Made by a program: the position numbers and the translations under genes | Assembly: GCA_021613375.1 (NCBI GenBank) | Contig: CM038722.1 | Span: 26,908,441 to 26,972,440, forward strand | Direction of reading: 5' to 3' | Length of the DNA stretch: 64,000 nt | Source: Megaleporinus macrocephalus | Taxonomy: Eukaryota > Chordata > Actinopteri > Characiformes > Anostomidae | The notes under the pieces: generated by a model | Seen by the model: the letters and a program-made list of their open reading frames with translations, nothing else | Told to the model about the DNA's origin: nothing | The model's database searches: none | Shown: piece after piece, positions 24,175-33,969 of the stretch | How positions within the stretch are numbered: the stretch's first letter is position 1 | Layout: every line of letters starts with the position of its first letter

Positions 24175-24960
24175 AACAAGAGGCAATTGAATGGGTCTGA
24201 TGGTTTCACTGCAGAATTTTTAAAGGTTTTTTTCCACACAGCTAGCTCCAATATTGACAAGGCTATATAATGATTCTTTTCATGAATGTAAACCCTGATA
24301 TCCCCCTAAAATGTAGACCTTAAAAAGGTTCTCTCTTGTCGACTCCGACGGGTCATCCCAGACTTGATTGGCCTTGACCATACGGGATTTATACCTTCAA
24401 CTCCCCTGAAATCATAGTGTCCCTTGATGTAGAGAAGGCCTTTGACAGGGTGGAATGGGGCTACCTGTTGTTCATATGGGATAAATTCTAACTTTATTCA
24501 ATGGATCCATTTGTTTTACACTGCCCTAACTGCATCTATTTTCACTAACAACATTCTCTCGTCACCCTTTTTCTCTCCTTCGTGGGACACGCCAAGGCTG
24601 CCCATTGTCTCCGCTCCTTTTTAATTTGGCGATAGACCCCTTAGCTATCTGTCTCCGCAATGAGGAGAGATTTGAAGGCATCACACGTTTTAGGGTCATC
24701 ACAAAGTATCCCTCTATTCGGATGCTCTTCTTTTGTACATATCCAATCCAATTTTGGATATGTTTAGCTAACTCTCAGGCTATGAATTAAACTTGCAAAA
24801 AAGTGAACTGTTCCCTGTTCACTCTTTGTCTGAGGTACTCTCACAGTCATTTTTCCCCTTTAAGATAGTTACAGAAGGATTTAAGTATCTGGAAGTGTTT
24901 TCTATGAATTAATTGAATGACTTTTCCCTAAGAATTTTCTACCACTGCTGGATAAATACA
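24175..24960 (+). mobile_element. L1-clade LINE reverse-transcriptase fragment
   Basis: The plus strand shows SLDVEKAFDRVEWGYL (palm motif A of L1-type reverse transcriptases) near 24420. After frameshifts it shows QGCPLSPLLFNLAI-type sequence near 24600 (here LFNLAIDPLAICLRNEERF) and EGITRF. Several frameshifts and stops. No 5' or 3' end was recognised. Confidence 0.75.
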
Positions 24961-25079
24961 ATTCAGACATATCTAGGTGGGGCTCCCTTCCATTACCCCT
25001 AATGGGTTATGTCAACTTGATTAAAATAAATGGTTATTCTTCCCAGATTTTTATATATTTTACCACATGTCCCAGTGTT

Positions 25080-25592
25080 TATCAACCGTCCCTTCTGACC
25101 GACCTGAGGACACTCTCCTCCGCATCAGCCTGAATGACCAAAATTACTACAGTAACCAAACAACTGCCACCATCTCTCACTCTGATAGTGAACCTAAGAG
25201 ATGTTTCAAATTCCACATCACTACCTCTTGAACCAGAATATTTACTAAACATGTTCAAGACGAGCTTCTTATTGTATCCTGTCATGTTATGTCATTAGCT
25301 TTGTTGTTCTCTCTCTATGTGGGTTCCTCCCTTGAGCCTGGGTTCCCTTTCAAGGTTTCTTCCTTTTATCAAGGGAGCTTCTCCTGCCATCATCGCCTCT
25401 GGATTGCTGTAGGGGGGCTTGGACCCAGATACCCTTTCTCACGTTTTTGTTATGAATGGACTCTTTTTTTCCTTTCTATCCTTCTCTTTGTTTTTTGTTT
25501 TTTTCAAAAACTGTTTTTTTGTTAAGTTGCTTTGAGAAAACATTGGTTGTAAAAATGCTCCATATGAATAAATGTTGTTTGATTGACTACTA
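25080..25592 (+). mobile_element. LINE 3' region (L2-like variant)
   Basis: Carries the same layout as the 3' regions at 23360-23540 and 63740-63950, with strong divergence: a GGTTTCTTCCTTTTATCAAG block, then AGTTGCTTTGAGAAAACATTGG, and an AATAAATG plus TTGTTTGATTGA tail. Non-coding. Confidence 0.55.
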
Positions 25593-26160
25593 AGCATGTG
25601 TGCAGTGAATGAGATCATCAAAGGACACAACACGTGTTCATTCCTTAGTTTCCTCTTGTAGTGGGCTGAACTGAAAGCAGCTAGGTATTTACCATCTCTC
25701 ATTTGGGTAACACGTCTTTGATGGTGTTCAGTTGCTACTGTTTCAGACAAAAAGAGCTTCAAAAGAAAGTTGGGATCAACACGGCTATAAGGTAAGAGCT
25801 TCACAAGTGTCAAGATAAGGAGTTTAATTACATGTACTACAGGTAATACAGAACAGAGATTCCCTTCTTTTAGCCAGAACTTAAACATTTCAGTTCCTTA
25901 ACCAAACGATACACCTCATAGACTTCCAAGCTTGCAGCAAAGACAACACTTTGAAAAAGTAAAATAATGGTTAATATTGGTTAATCATTGTTGTTGGCAT
26001 CCAAGACAAGCACCTATGATTTCAGATTACACACTTATTTGTTTGTGCTGCAGTGAAAAGAGTGAGAGCTAAGAGAGATGATCAGTGGGGTGCAAGCACA
26101 ACGCATGGTATTATTGATATTAAGTGAAACTGTTTAGAAACTACAGTAACTTGTAAAGTT
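25593..26160. other. No supported gene
   Basis: An open frame of about 150 codons on the minus strand (25439-25888) has no recognisable domain and overlaps the LINE tail, so I do not call it. Confidence 0.35.
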
Positions 26161-26885
26161 ACCGAGCGGGGTTGCTGATACACAGAAGGTGTGAGAGTCG
26201 TCATCGCTCTGCTGACTCAATAACTGCAGAGTTCCAAACTTCCTTTGGCCTTAACAGCAGCATGAAAACTGTGTGGCAGGAGCTCCATGACATCAGTTTT
26301 CAGGGCTAAGCACAATGCCAAGCGCTAAATAGAGTGGTATAAAGTGCCACTACAGGAATATATCAGTGAAGTATTGTTCTGTGGATGAGTAATCCATTTC
26401 TATCTGACAGTCTGATGGATGAGCCTGGCAAGAGAACAAAACTGTGCTGACTGTTTGGTGGAGGGAAAGTATGGTATGGGTTTGTTTTTCAGGGCTTGAC
26501 CTAAGCTCCTTTGTTCCAGGGAAGGGAATTCTTAATGTTTCAACAAAGCAAAACATTTTGGACCATTGTATGCTTCCAACTTTGTGGGAACACTTTGGGG
26601 TAGACCCTTTTCTGTTCCAGCATGTCTGACTGTGTCCCAGTGAACAGAGCAAGGTCCATAAAGGCTGAGTGGGTGAGTTTGGTGTGGAAGAATTTGACTG
26701 GCGCACTCAGTGTCCTGACCTCAACCCCATCAAACACCTTTGTGATGAACTAGTACAGAGATTGTGAGCCAGCTCAGTGTGTGACCCTACAAACGCTCTT
26801 CTGGCTGAAGATGGCTGAATGCCTTCGGATTTAGAATGGGATGTCATAAAAGCTCCTGTAGTTGTGACATTATGGCATAACATGT
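26160..26885 (+). mobile_element. Tc1-like transposon fragment
   Basis: The plus strand shows VLTVWWRESMVWVCFSGLDL (26440-26500) and, in another frame, CPDLNPIKHLCDELVQRL (26715-26770), where the DLNPI box belongs to the Tc1 catalytic end. Frameshifts are present. A second, nearly identical copy of the middle lies at 27425-27795. Confidence 0.75.
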
Positions 26886-27424
26886 ATAAATATCATGTTA
26901 TATTTATATATATATGTATATATATATATATATATATTTTTTTTTTTCCACAGCCCTGTACGTGCTGTCTTTCACACTAACTGTGAAACACTACCCAGAA
27001 TTGTAAGCTGGCCCCACCCAGCTTCACACATACACCTTCTGTTCACGCTTGTTTTAGTTAACAAAAAAAAGTGTAAATACAATAGACCACCTCGGTCCTA
27101 AATAAATAAACAAATAATGTAAATAAGGCATGAATGTGTATGTCTATGTGTTTGCCCTGTGATGATTTTCTGCCTCCTCCACACCCCCCCAAACTGGCTT
27201 AGATGATGAATAAATCACTAAATAAACTTCTTGTTAATTTATCTTGTAGAACTTAATTTAGGCTATGTTCATTTTCCTCACTGAAGAATCTTCCCCAGAG
27301 AAGTTCAGAAAAAATAAAAAATAAATAAAAAAGCAATCTATGTCAATCTAATGCATGATGGTATTTAAATTAGCAAACTCTGTGTTGGTTTATTATGACT
27401 ATGTAGATTTTGAGCTAGCTACAG
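26885..27424. other. AT-repeat and unremarkable DNA between two Tc1-like fragments
   Basis: Contains a TA-rich stretch at 26900-26945. Otherwise no feature is recognised. Confidence 0.4.
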
Positions 27425-27795
27425 CAGTCTGATGGATGAGCCTGGCAAGAGAACAAAACTGTGCTGACTGTTTGGTGGAGGGAAAGTATGGTATGGGTTT
27501 GTTTTTCAGGGCTTGACCTAAGCTCCTTTGTTCCAGTGAAGGGAATTCTTAATGCTTCAACAAAGCAAAACATTTTGGACCATTGTATGCTTCCAACTTT
27601 GTGGGAACACTTTGGGGAAGAAGCTTATCTGTTCCAGCATGTCTGACTGTGTCCCAGTGCACAGAGCAAGGTCCATAAAGGCTGGGTGGGTGAGTTTGGT
27701 GTGGAAGAATTTGACTGGCCTACTTAATGTTCTGAACTCAACCCTATCAAACACCTTTGTTCTGCACTAGAACAGAGATTGTGAGCCAGTTCCTC
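27425..27795 (+). mobile_element. Second Tc1-like fragment, copy of 26408-26775
   Basis: Starts at CAGTCTGATGGATGAGCCTG and follows the first fragment for about 370 bp with few differences. It ends at TTGTGAGCCAG. Short, without terminal repeats. Confidence 0.75.
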
Positions 27796-27799
27796 TTGA

Positions 27800-28379
27800 C
27801 AACTATTTTTTCATTATAAAATTGCAAAATTGCATTCTTGAATGTCAGAAGAAATCTGGATGTCTGGTCTGTCATGTTAAATATTTGTAGCACATGTTGA
27901 AAGCCAAGTATTAACCACTGATAGTTGACCAATTATATAAGAAAACAATTAAACACTTCAACATTGTGTTAGGTTGGTTTGAATAATTTAACTCACAGAG
28001 TTGGTTCTCAAAACCAGACACTCAACTCAAAAACTGTATGTACTTGCTATGGAAACATATTTAGATTGAATGCTCATCTACTATGTAACCTTCTATATTT
28101 GTTCCATATATGTTATATTTAAACAAGTTCTTACTTGTAGCACATTGATTTGAAACTCATGGTAGATCTTGCTGATGTTGCATTGCTGTGCAGAAGACAA
28201 CCTGAAGAGCTAAATTTGGCTTTTGACCATTCTGGGGAAGCCACCAATGTTTGTGACCTTTATTTAAACATTCAAATGAGTTTAAGATCGACTGTGGAGC
28301 CACCTGTGGAGTTTCACCCCAAGAAATATAACCCAAATACCACACAACAGCCCACAGGTGCGTTCAGAAATACACAGAG

Positions 28380-28412
<33 letters not shown>

Positions 28413-29580
28413 TACAAGACAATAACACTTAAATTTATTAATAACTTGGCTTAAAAATCTACCAAGAAAAGTAAAATGCTATTTTGTACCCTGAACCTGT
28501 GCAAGTTCTCTTAATGTGGTGCTATAATTTGTCTGTATCTAGAACTGGCCTCAGATGCTCCAGCTAGGTCCCCACACTGGAGGATACGCAAACCACATGC
28601 ACGCTCACACACAGGCCACAATACCTCAAAAAGGAATGGCTACAAACACAGAAACCCAAGTGTAAAAGAAGTGAAAAGTAAATATCTCCCAAGAGGGTGA
28701 TGAGTCAGCTGAAGGAACACCACTGGCAACAAGTTGCTCTAGAACAAAATAAAAAGACACAAATGGTGAATACCAGGCAGTTATACCGCCCAGAACCTGC
28801 AATTAATAAGTTTAACCACAGCCAGTATCCCTAATAAGAACAATAAACCAATAAAACAAGAACTCGAACAAAAATCAACCAAAACTGACATATAGGGTTA
28901 ACAACAAATCATCCCACAAAAATACACCAAAAAGAATCATACAATTCTTTTTGATAACAAATAATAAAGAAAAAAAAGCAAATTAACTGAAAAGAAATAT
29001 AAAGAAAAGAAAAACTGATTTAATCCCCATGAAAAAAAATCACAGGCAAAACAGCAGCAGACTTCAGGAAAGGCTCTGCTTAAAAAAAAAAACAAAAAAA
29101 ACTTTAATAACAATAAAAATAAAAGCCATTAATTTAAAAGTGGCATAAAGGAGGCCTTAGCCCCAAAGCTAATGAGCAGACCTACCTTCAAATTTGTATT
29201 ACCTGTACAAACTTTATTGGATTACAATGCTTCCAGTATCTGGGGTAGTAAACGCCAGAGTTTCATGTCCGAATCTAAAAATCACAATCCTCATGTAAAA
29301 CAAAGCCTAAACATACACTCCATACAGGAAATTTAATGAAATACCTGCTTTACGATGCTGCTTCCCAAACCCACCCGTAATCAGTCACGCCAAAGTATAC
29401 ACATGCCATTACTCTCCATTATATAATTCATATCAAAACAAAATAGGTATTAGGTAGCTCCAAATGCCTACCTTGCAGCCAATACAGCTCACATCCACGT
29501 AAAACCGCAGATTTACACACACTGACTTCATGCTGATGCTATCGGCTATCAGCTAACGGCTATCAGCTAACGGCGTAGTT
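27800..29580. other. AT-rich DNA with a (AT)n run, no supported gene
   Basis: An AT run lies at 28381-28407. The stretch 28141-28365 is open for about 75 codons on the plus strand but has no recognisable domain. From about 28850 to 29120 the sequence is strongly A-rich. Tandem TATCAGCTAACGGC copies lie at about 29543-29575. Confidence 0.4.
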
Positions 29581-29582
29581 TT

Positions 29583-29878
29583 CTGTCAGAATCCCCTGCA
29601 TATCAAGGCATTCGAGTCACTTTAGGGTTTTATTAAATCTTATTAAAAGGCACAGAAACGACCAGCACACACCTTCAAACAATTGACCCAGCAGCAAGTC
29701 CTGCAGTGGTATGGCCCAACAAACAAAGAAGCACAAGCTTAACCCAACGTGTGCTAACAGTGCATAAATACTGGAGCTGAATGACCAACGGCCAGCGTGA
29801 CACAGAGGGGAGAGGGGGAGCTGATCCTCAATTACGGTGGCTGCCAAAGCCGAGCTCAGTGACAGCTCTGCCTGTTAC
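29583..29878 (-). mobile_element. Possible solo LTR
   Basis: Read on the minus strand the segment starts TGTAACAGGCAGAGC and ends GATTCTGACA, so it has TG...CA ends. It contains TATTTATGC upstream of an AATAAA-type signal. No clear 5-bp target duplication was found, so this rests on composition and ends only. Confidence 0.3.
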
Positions 29879-30039
29879 ATGTTCTTCTATACACTTGGGT
29901 ATTCAGTTGGCTGCAGTCTGCAAAACTACTGCTAGATGCAATTAAAAACGTACACATTGCACTTTTAAACACAGTAATTGAAAGTGATAAGGTGCACCCA
30001 TTGCTTGTCTACTGCTTGTGTAAAGGCCGTCAGCATTGA

Positions 30040-30295
30040 GCTATGAAGTAGTGGAACTGTGTGCTTTATAATGATGGAGCTACATCCAATATCTTTGGGA
30101 TGAGCTGATATGATCCAAACCTGATCAACCAACATCAGTACTTGACCTCACTAATGCTCTAATGCAATCAAATCCAAAAAACAATGTTCCAAGATCTATT
30201 GAAAACAACTACTTATTTAAAGCCCTGACTTTGTAAGAAATGACAGGTGAGTGAAATCTCCTGGACATATAGTGTATATATGACTAGCTGAGTGA
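30040..30295 (+). mobile_element. Tc1-like 3' end fragment
   Basis: Sequence such as AACATCAGTACTTGACCTCA and the terminal GGACATATAGTGTATATA resembles the degenerate right end of the Tc1-like family seen at 26.2 and 37.7 kb. It lies directly upstream of SNTX copy 2. Confidence 0.5.
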
Positions 30296-30326
30296 GATTT
30301 ACCTGCATGTTGTCTTTGCAGTAGTT

Positions 30327-30417
30327 ATGGATGCCAGACCTGTTGAAATGCCAGCCCTGGGAAGGCCTCTGTATCCCGGCATGCTATATGACTGTCGCAG
30401 CGATTCCTTCATACCAG
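30327..30417 (+). CDS. SNTX-like gene copy 2, exon 1
   Basis: A 91-nt coding exon from ATG at 30327, ending in phase 1 at a CCAG|GTACAA donor. It encodes the conserved family start (MPALGRPLYPGMLYDCRSDS, with a seven-residue extension before it). TTTGCAG ends seven bases before the ATG, as in copy 1, which suggests an upstream untranslated exon. The alternative in-frame ATG at 30348 lines up with the shorter start known from the family, so the first Met is not certain. Confidence 0.85.
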
Positions 30418-31006
30418 GTACAACTTGCATGATCTTAAATGCATAAAACTATTAGTCTAAGTTAATCATTAGCAACAGCAGAATTAATAATATTGGTTAG
30501 CAAGCAGTGTATGTGCCACCCCTTCTCTGATTACTAACACATTTCAAGTTTGAGTTGGTTTGGGATGCATACACTTATCCAGAGAGATGGACCTTCTTTG
30601 GTCTTCATTTTGGTAAATGCCTCCAATGAGAGCTCACCCTTACTGTCTTATGAAAACAGGACACATTAGCAACTGGAGAAATTAACTGGTGACTTTAGGA
30701 TGGTCAGTTTTTTAATATATTAAAATATTATTCTGGTAAACCAGGCCGTTCCCATAATTGCTGAACTTTTCATACGATTTATACAGCATAACTCACTGTA
30801 AATTTTGAAAATGTGCTCAGCTGATAGTATATCCAAGTCTAACTCTAGACCACAAACTATGAAGCATTCATACATCATGTTATCATGTATTTCTTTTGGC
30901 AAGTTCAGTTTTAATTCACTACATTAAAAGAGAAGAACTGACTATGACTATGAAATCAATACATGTAGTACATCCTTCACTCTTTTTCCTCTTCCTCTCA
31001 TCTCAG
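30418..31006 (+). other. Intron 1 of SNTX copy 2
   Basis: A 589-bp intron ending in the pyrimidine-rich CTCTTCCTCTCATCTCAG. It lacks the 56-bp repeats found in copy 1 and so shows the state before their amplification. Confidence 0.7.
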
Positions 31007-32717
31007 GTGTCACTTTGTGGGATAAGAATGCATTACGTGAAGATCTAGATATACATCCACAGCCTAAAACAAACCTGAAATTCTCTGCTTCTGACTCTCT
31101 CAATGACAAGACCAACCTGCTGGATGTGAATGCTTCACTTAAGGCCAGCTTTATAGGGGGGTTGGTGGAGGTTGGAGGGTCTGCCAAGTACTTGCATGAT
31201 ACCAAATCTTCAGCACATCAGGAACGGGTTACCATGCATTTCAGCCAGACCACAAGGTTTGAACAGCTTACCATGGCTGAGCTCGGCAAAATCACTTATC
31301 CACAAGTGTTTGAGCAGCAAACAGCCACTCATGTGATCACAGCTGTTCTGTACGGAGCTCAAGCTTTCACAGTGTTTGATCACACAGCTGCAAATGATGA
31401 AGACAAACAAGATATTGCAGGAAAACTGAATGTGCTTATCAAGAAGATCCCTTGCCTCTCCATAGAGGGAAATGCAGACCTAAAGATGAGTGAGAGTGAA
31501 AAGAAGATGGCTGATAATATCAGTGTCACATTTTATGGTGATTATGAACTGGAAAGAAGTCCCACAACATTCAAGGAGGTGATAGAGATTTACAAAACGC
31601 TGCCTCATCTGCTGAAAGAGAAGAACAATGCTGTACCGGTAAGAGTGTGGCTGTATCCTCTCAGGCTCTTGAATGAGAATGCAGCCAGTATGGTAAGAGT
31701 CCCTGGTGTCTAAAACAGAGCACATGTTGGAGGAACTTGGAAAAGTAGGGAGGAGATACAATGATTTGATCAGAGACAGAAGAGTCGAGGATTTCCTTTA
31801 TCTGAAAGGCCGTCTGCAATTGTTTCACAGCTTGTACAGTGATCACAAGATTGCATTTCAGAAGGCGATCTTCAGGGTCCTGCCGACTATTCGGAGTGGA
31901 ACAGAGGAGGAGCTGAAGCTGGCTAACATCCTAAGTTCCCAATACAGTTCGCCATTTGCTGCAAAGGTCCTGAACCAGTGGTTAGACAACTTTACAACTG
32001 AATTAGACATACTGAGTCCTTATATCAGGGGGCTGAAGGACGTCAGAGTTCTGACATCATCAGGCTTGCTCAATGCCATTCTTTTTGATCCTGATATTGA
32101 TGTAGTGGTATGTTTGTGTTTCATATCTCTGAAATACAAAGACACATACATAGACACACTGAAAGAATGTTCTGAAGTGTTTGAAACACCAGAGCAAGCA
32201 ACAGATAAATATGTACTCCAAGAGTCACAGCCTTGGTTCACGTCCCCCGACGTTTCCAAGAACATGAGACAGAATCTTTCTCTCTTCACAAGTTTTTCAA
32301 AGGCCAATCAAAATGAGAAGAGAATCCAGTTTATCATTACCTCCATCTCTGACCCAACCAGCCCAGCTACCTCCACCAGACTTTATAAAAACGGAGAACT
32401 GATAGATCCAAAGTTCCAGCCTGTATCCAAGCCTCCTCCACCAATAGTGGAGATCCAAGATGAAGCTGTAATCCTGAAGCTTCAAAAATCCCCAACTGGA
32501 GAAACGCTGCGGTTCAGAGTGGAGTACAGGATGGTAAAGGAAGGAGAATCTAATCAGGAGGAAGACTGGGAGACCACAGACACTCCAGATGCACAGACAT
32601 CCTTCAAACTGCCCGGACTTCAGCCAGGAAAACAGTACTTGATCCGGTACAAAGCGGTCAGTGACGTGGGAGTGAGTGAAGCCAGTGAAACTGCATCACC
32701 TGTTGTCACTAAAGCAT
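31007..32717 (+). pseudogene. SNTX-like gene copy 2, exon 2 (frameshifted)
   Basis: A 1.7-kb exon, acceptor phase 1, donor CAT|GTGAGT in phase 1. It encodes the stonustoxin-like body: MACPF-like region (to about 31660), helical bundle (about 31700-32000), thioredoxin-like domain (about 32040-32390, with ILFDPDIDVVVCLCFISLKY) and FN3 domain (about 32440-32705, with KLPGLQPGKQYLIRYKAVSD). Founding family members are membrane-perforating venom subunits; the role of non-venom fish homologues is poorly known and immune functions are suspected. The frame breaks at about 31694-31710: the first frame stops at 31713 and the protein resumes in another frame from 31706, with a few residues fewer than in copy 1 at that place. 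The rest is intact, so a recent lesion or an assembly indel is likely. No PRY-SPRY exon follows; a jacalin-like domain lies downstream in matching phase. Confidence 0.85.
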
Positions 32718-33115
32718 GTGAGTAAAGTGTTTATGGTCGTTCCAGGCTTTACAAATACACAGTCTCAATTACATTCTCAAATACACTTCTTTCTTACAAA
32801 GCTAAAGGAAAGGTTTAATGCTGCACTATTCACCAGTTCTTATGTCAAATCAAGTGGCCTTTGTTGTTATTCCTCAATATAATTTTTATACATTGAAATA
32901 AAATATCATAAAATTGAAAACAAATTTAACTGATGTTAAAACTTGGGAAATACAACTGTAGGAACATGGCCCTGCACATTTTAATACCTTCCTGTCTAAC
33001 AAACACACTTCCACTCCCAATAGTAAGCTTCGGTTAATGAGCTGTTGTTTTGTGTAGAGATGATGCCGGAGCTATCAGGGCTTTGGGGTAGGCTGTCTAG
33101 ATGACACAACACAGC
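32718..33115 (+). other. Proximal part of a long intron (or 3' flank) of SNTX copy 2
   Basis: AT-rich, no exon. An AATAAA-like motif (GAAATAAAATATC at about 32895) could serve as a polyadenylation signal if the gene ended here, reading through the donor to the TAG/TAA at 32723-32725. Confidence 0.4.
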
Positions 33116-33582
33116 TACATTATATTTTCAAAAGCATTCACTCACCCATCCAAATCACTGAATTCAGGTGTTCCAATCAATTCTATAGCCACAGGTGTAT
33201 GAAGCAAAGCACCAAGGCATGCAGACCACTTCTACAAACATTTGTGAAAGAATAGGTCTCTCTCAGGAACTTACTGAATTCCAGCATGGTACCGTAATAG
33301 GATGCCACATGTGCAACATGCTGAGGCGCTCAGTGCCAACTTTCTGCAGAGTCAGTCGCTACCAACCTCCAAATTTCAGATTAGCTCAGGAACAGTGTGT
33401 AGAGAGCTTTATGGAATGGGTTTTCATGGCCGAGCAGCTGCATCCAAGCCTTAAGTGCAATGCCAAGCGTTGGTGTAGATGGACACTGGACTCTAGAGCA
33501 GTGAAGACGTATTCTCTGGAGTGAGGAATCACGCTGCTGGGTTTGCCGGTTGCCAGGAAAACGGTACTTATCTGTCTGCACT

Positions 33583-33916
33583 TGTCAGGCTTACCAATGA
33601 AGCTGGATGCAAAAGCAGGCAGATTTAATGAAGAATAAACACACAATCCAAAATCGTAATCGAAAGCCAGGGAGAGTTAAAAAACCAGAAGTGAAAAAAC
33701 ACTAGGCAGAATCAAAGTCAAAAACGGGCAAGGGTCAAAACCAGAAAACAGTAAATGCAGTGAAGAACGCTCGATAGGTACCAGAGTATCAATATCATGT
33801 GTCCCAGTATATATAGTCCCCTGGATAATTCGCCACAGGTGTGCAGGATGCATGGAGTCCGCCTCTAATACTCCGGAGAGGCGGATCTTAATGGAGCCGT
33901 GCGTACCGGTGTGACA
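33583..33916 (-). repeat. 3' LTR of the gypsy element
   Basis: A 334-bp segment with TGTCA...TGACA ends. A TATA-like ATATATAG lies near 33810. Next to it, inside the element, is the purine tract AGGGAAGGGGG (minus strand, about 33920-33930), the usual polypurine primer site. The first 105 bp or so are repeated at 37593-37697. Confidence 0.85.
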
Positions 33917-33969
33917 GAACCCCCTTCCCTACGCGCTACTCCTGGAGCGTCAAGGGACCGGCCGGCGGG

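Noticed and set aside
25439..25888. Minus-strand open frame of 149 codons as a gene
   Set aside because: It overlaps a LINE 3' tail, has no recognisable domain, and its composition is that of the surrounding DNA.
28141..28425. Open frame of about 90 codons next to an AT run
   Set aside because: No domain, no convincing splice acceptor, and the end is encoded by a microsatellite.
31694..31720. ATG|GTAAGAGT at the copy 2 frameshift as a real splice donor
   Set aside because: The only acceptor-like CAG nearby would give an intron of about 25 bp, which is too short, and copy 1 has continuous coding sequence at this place.
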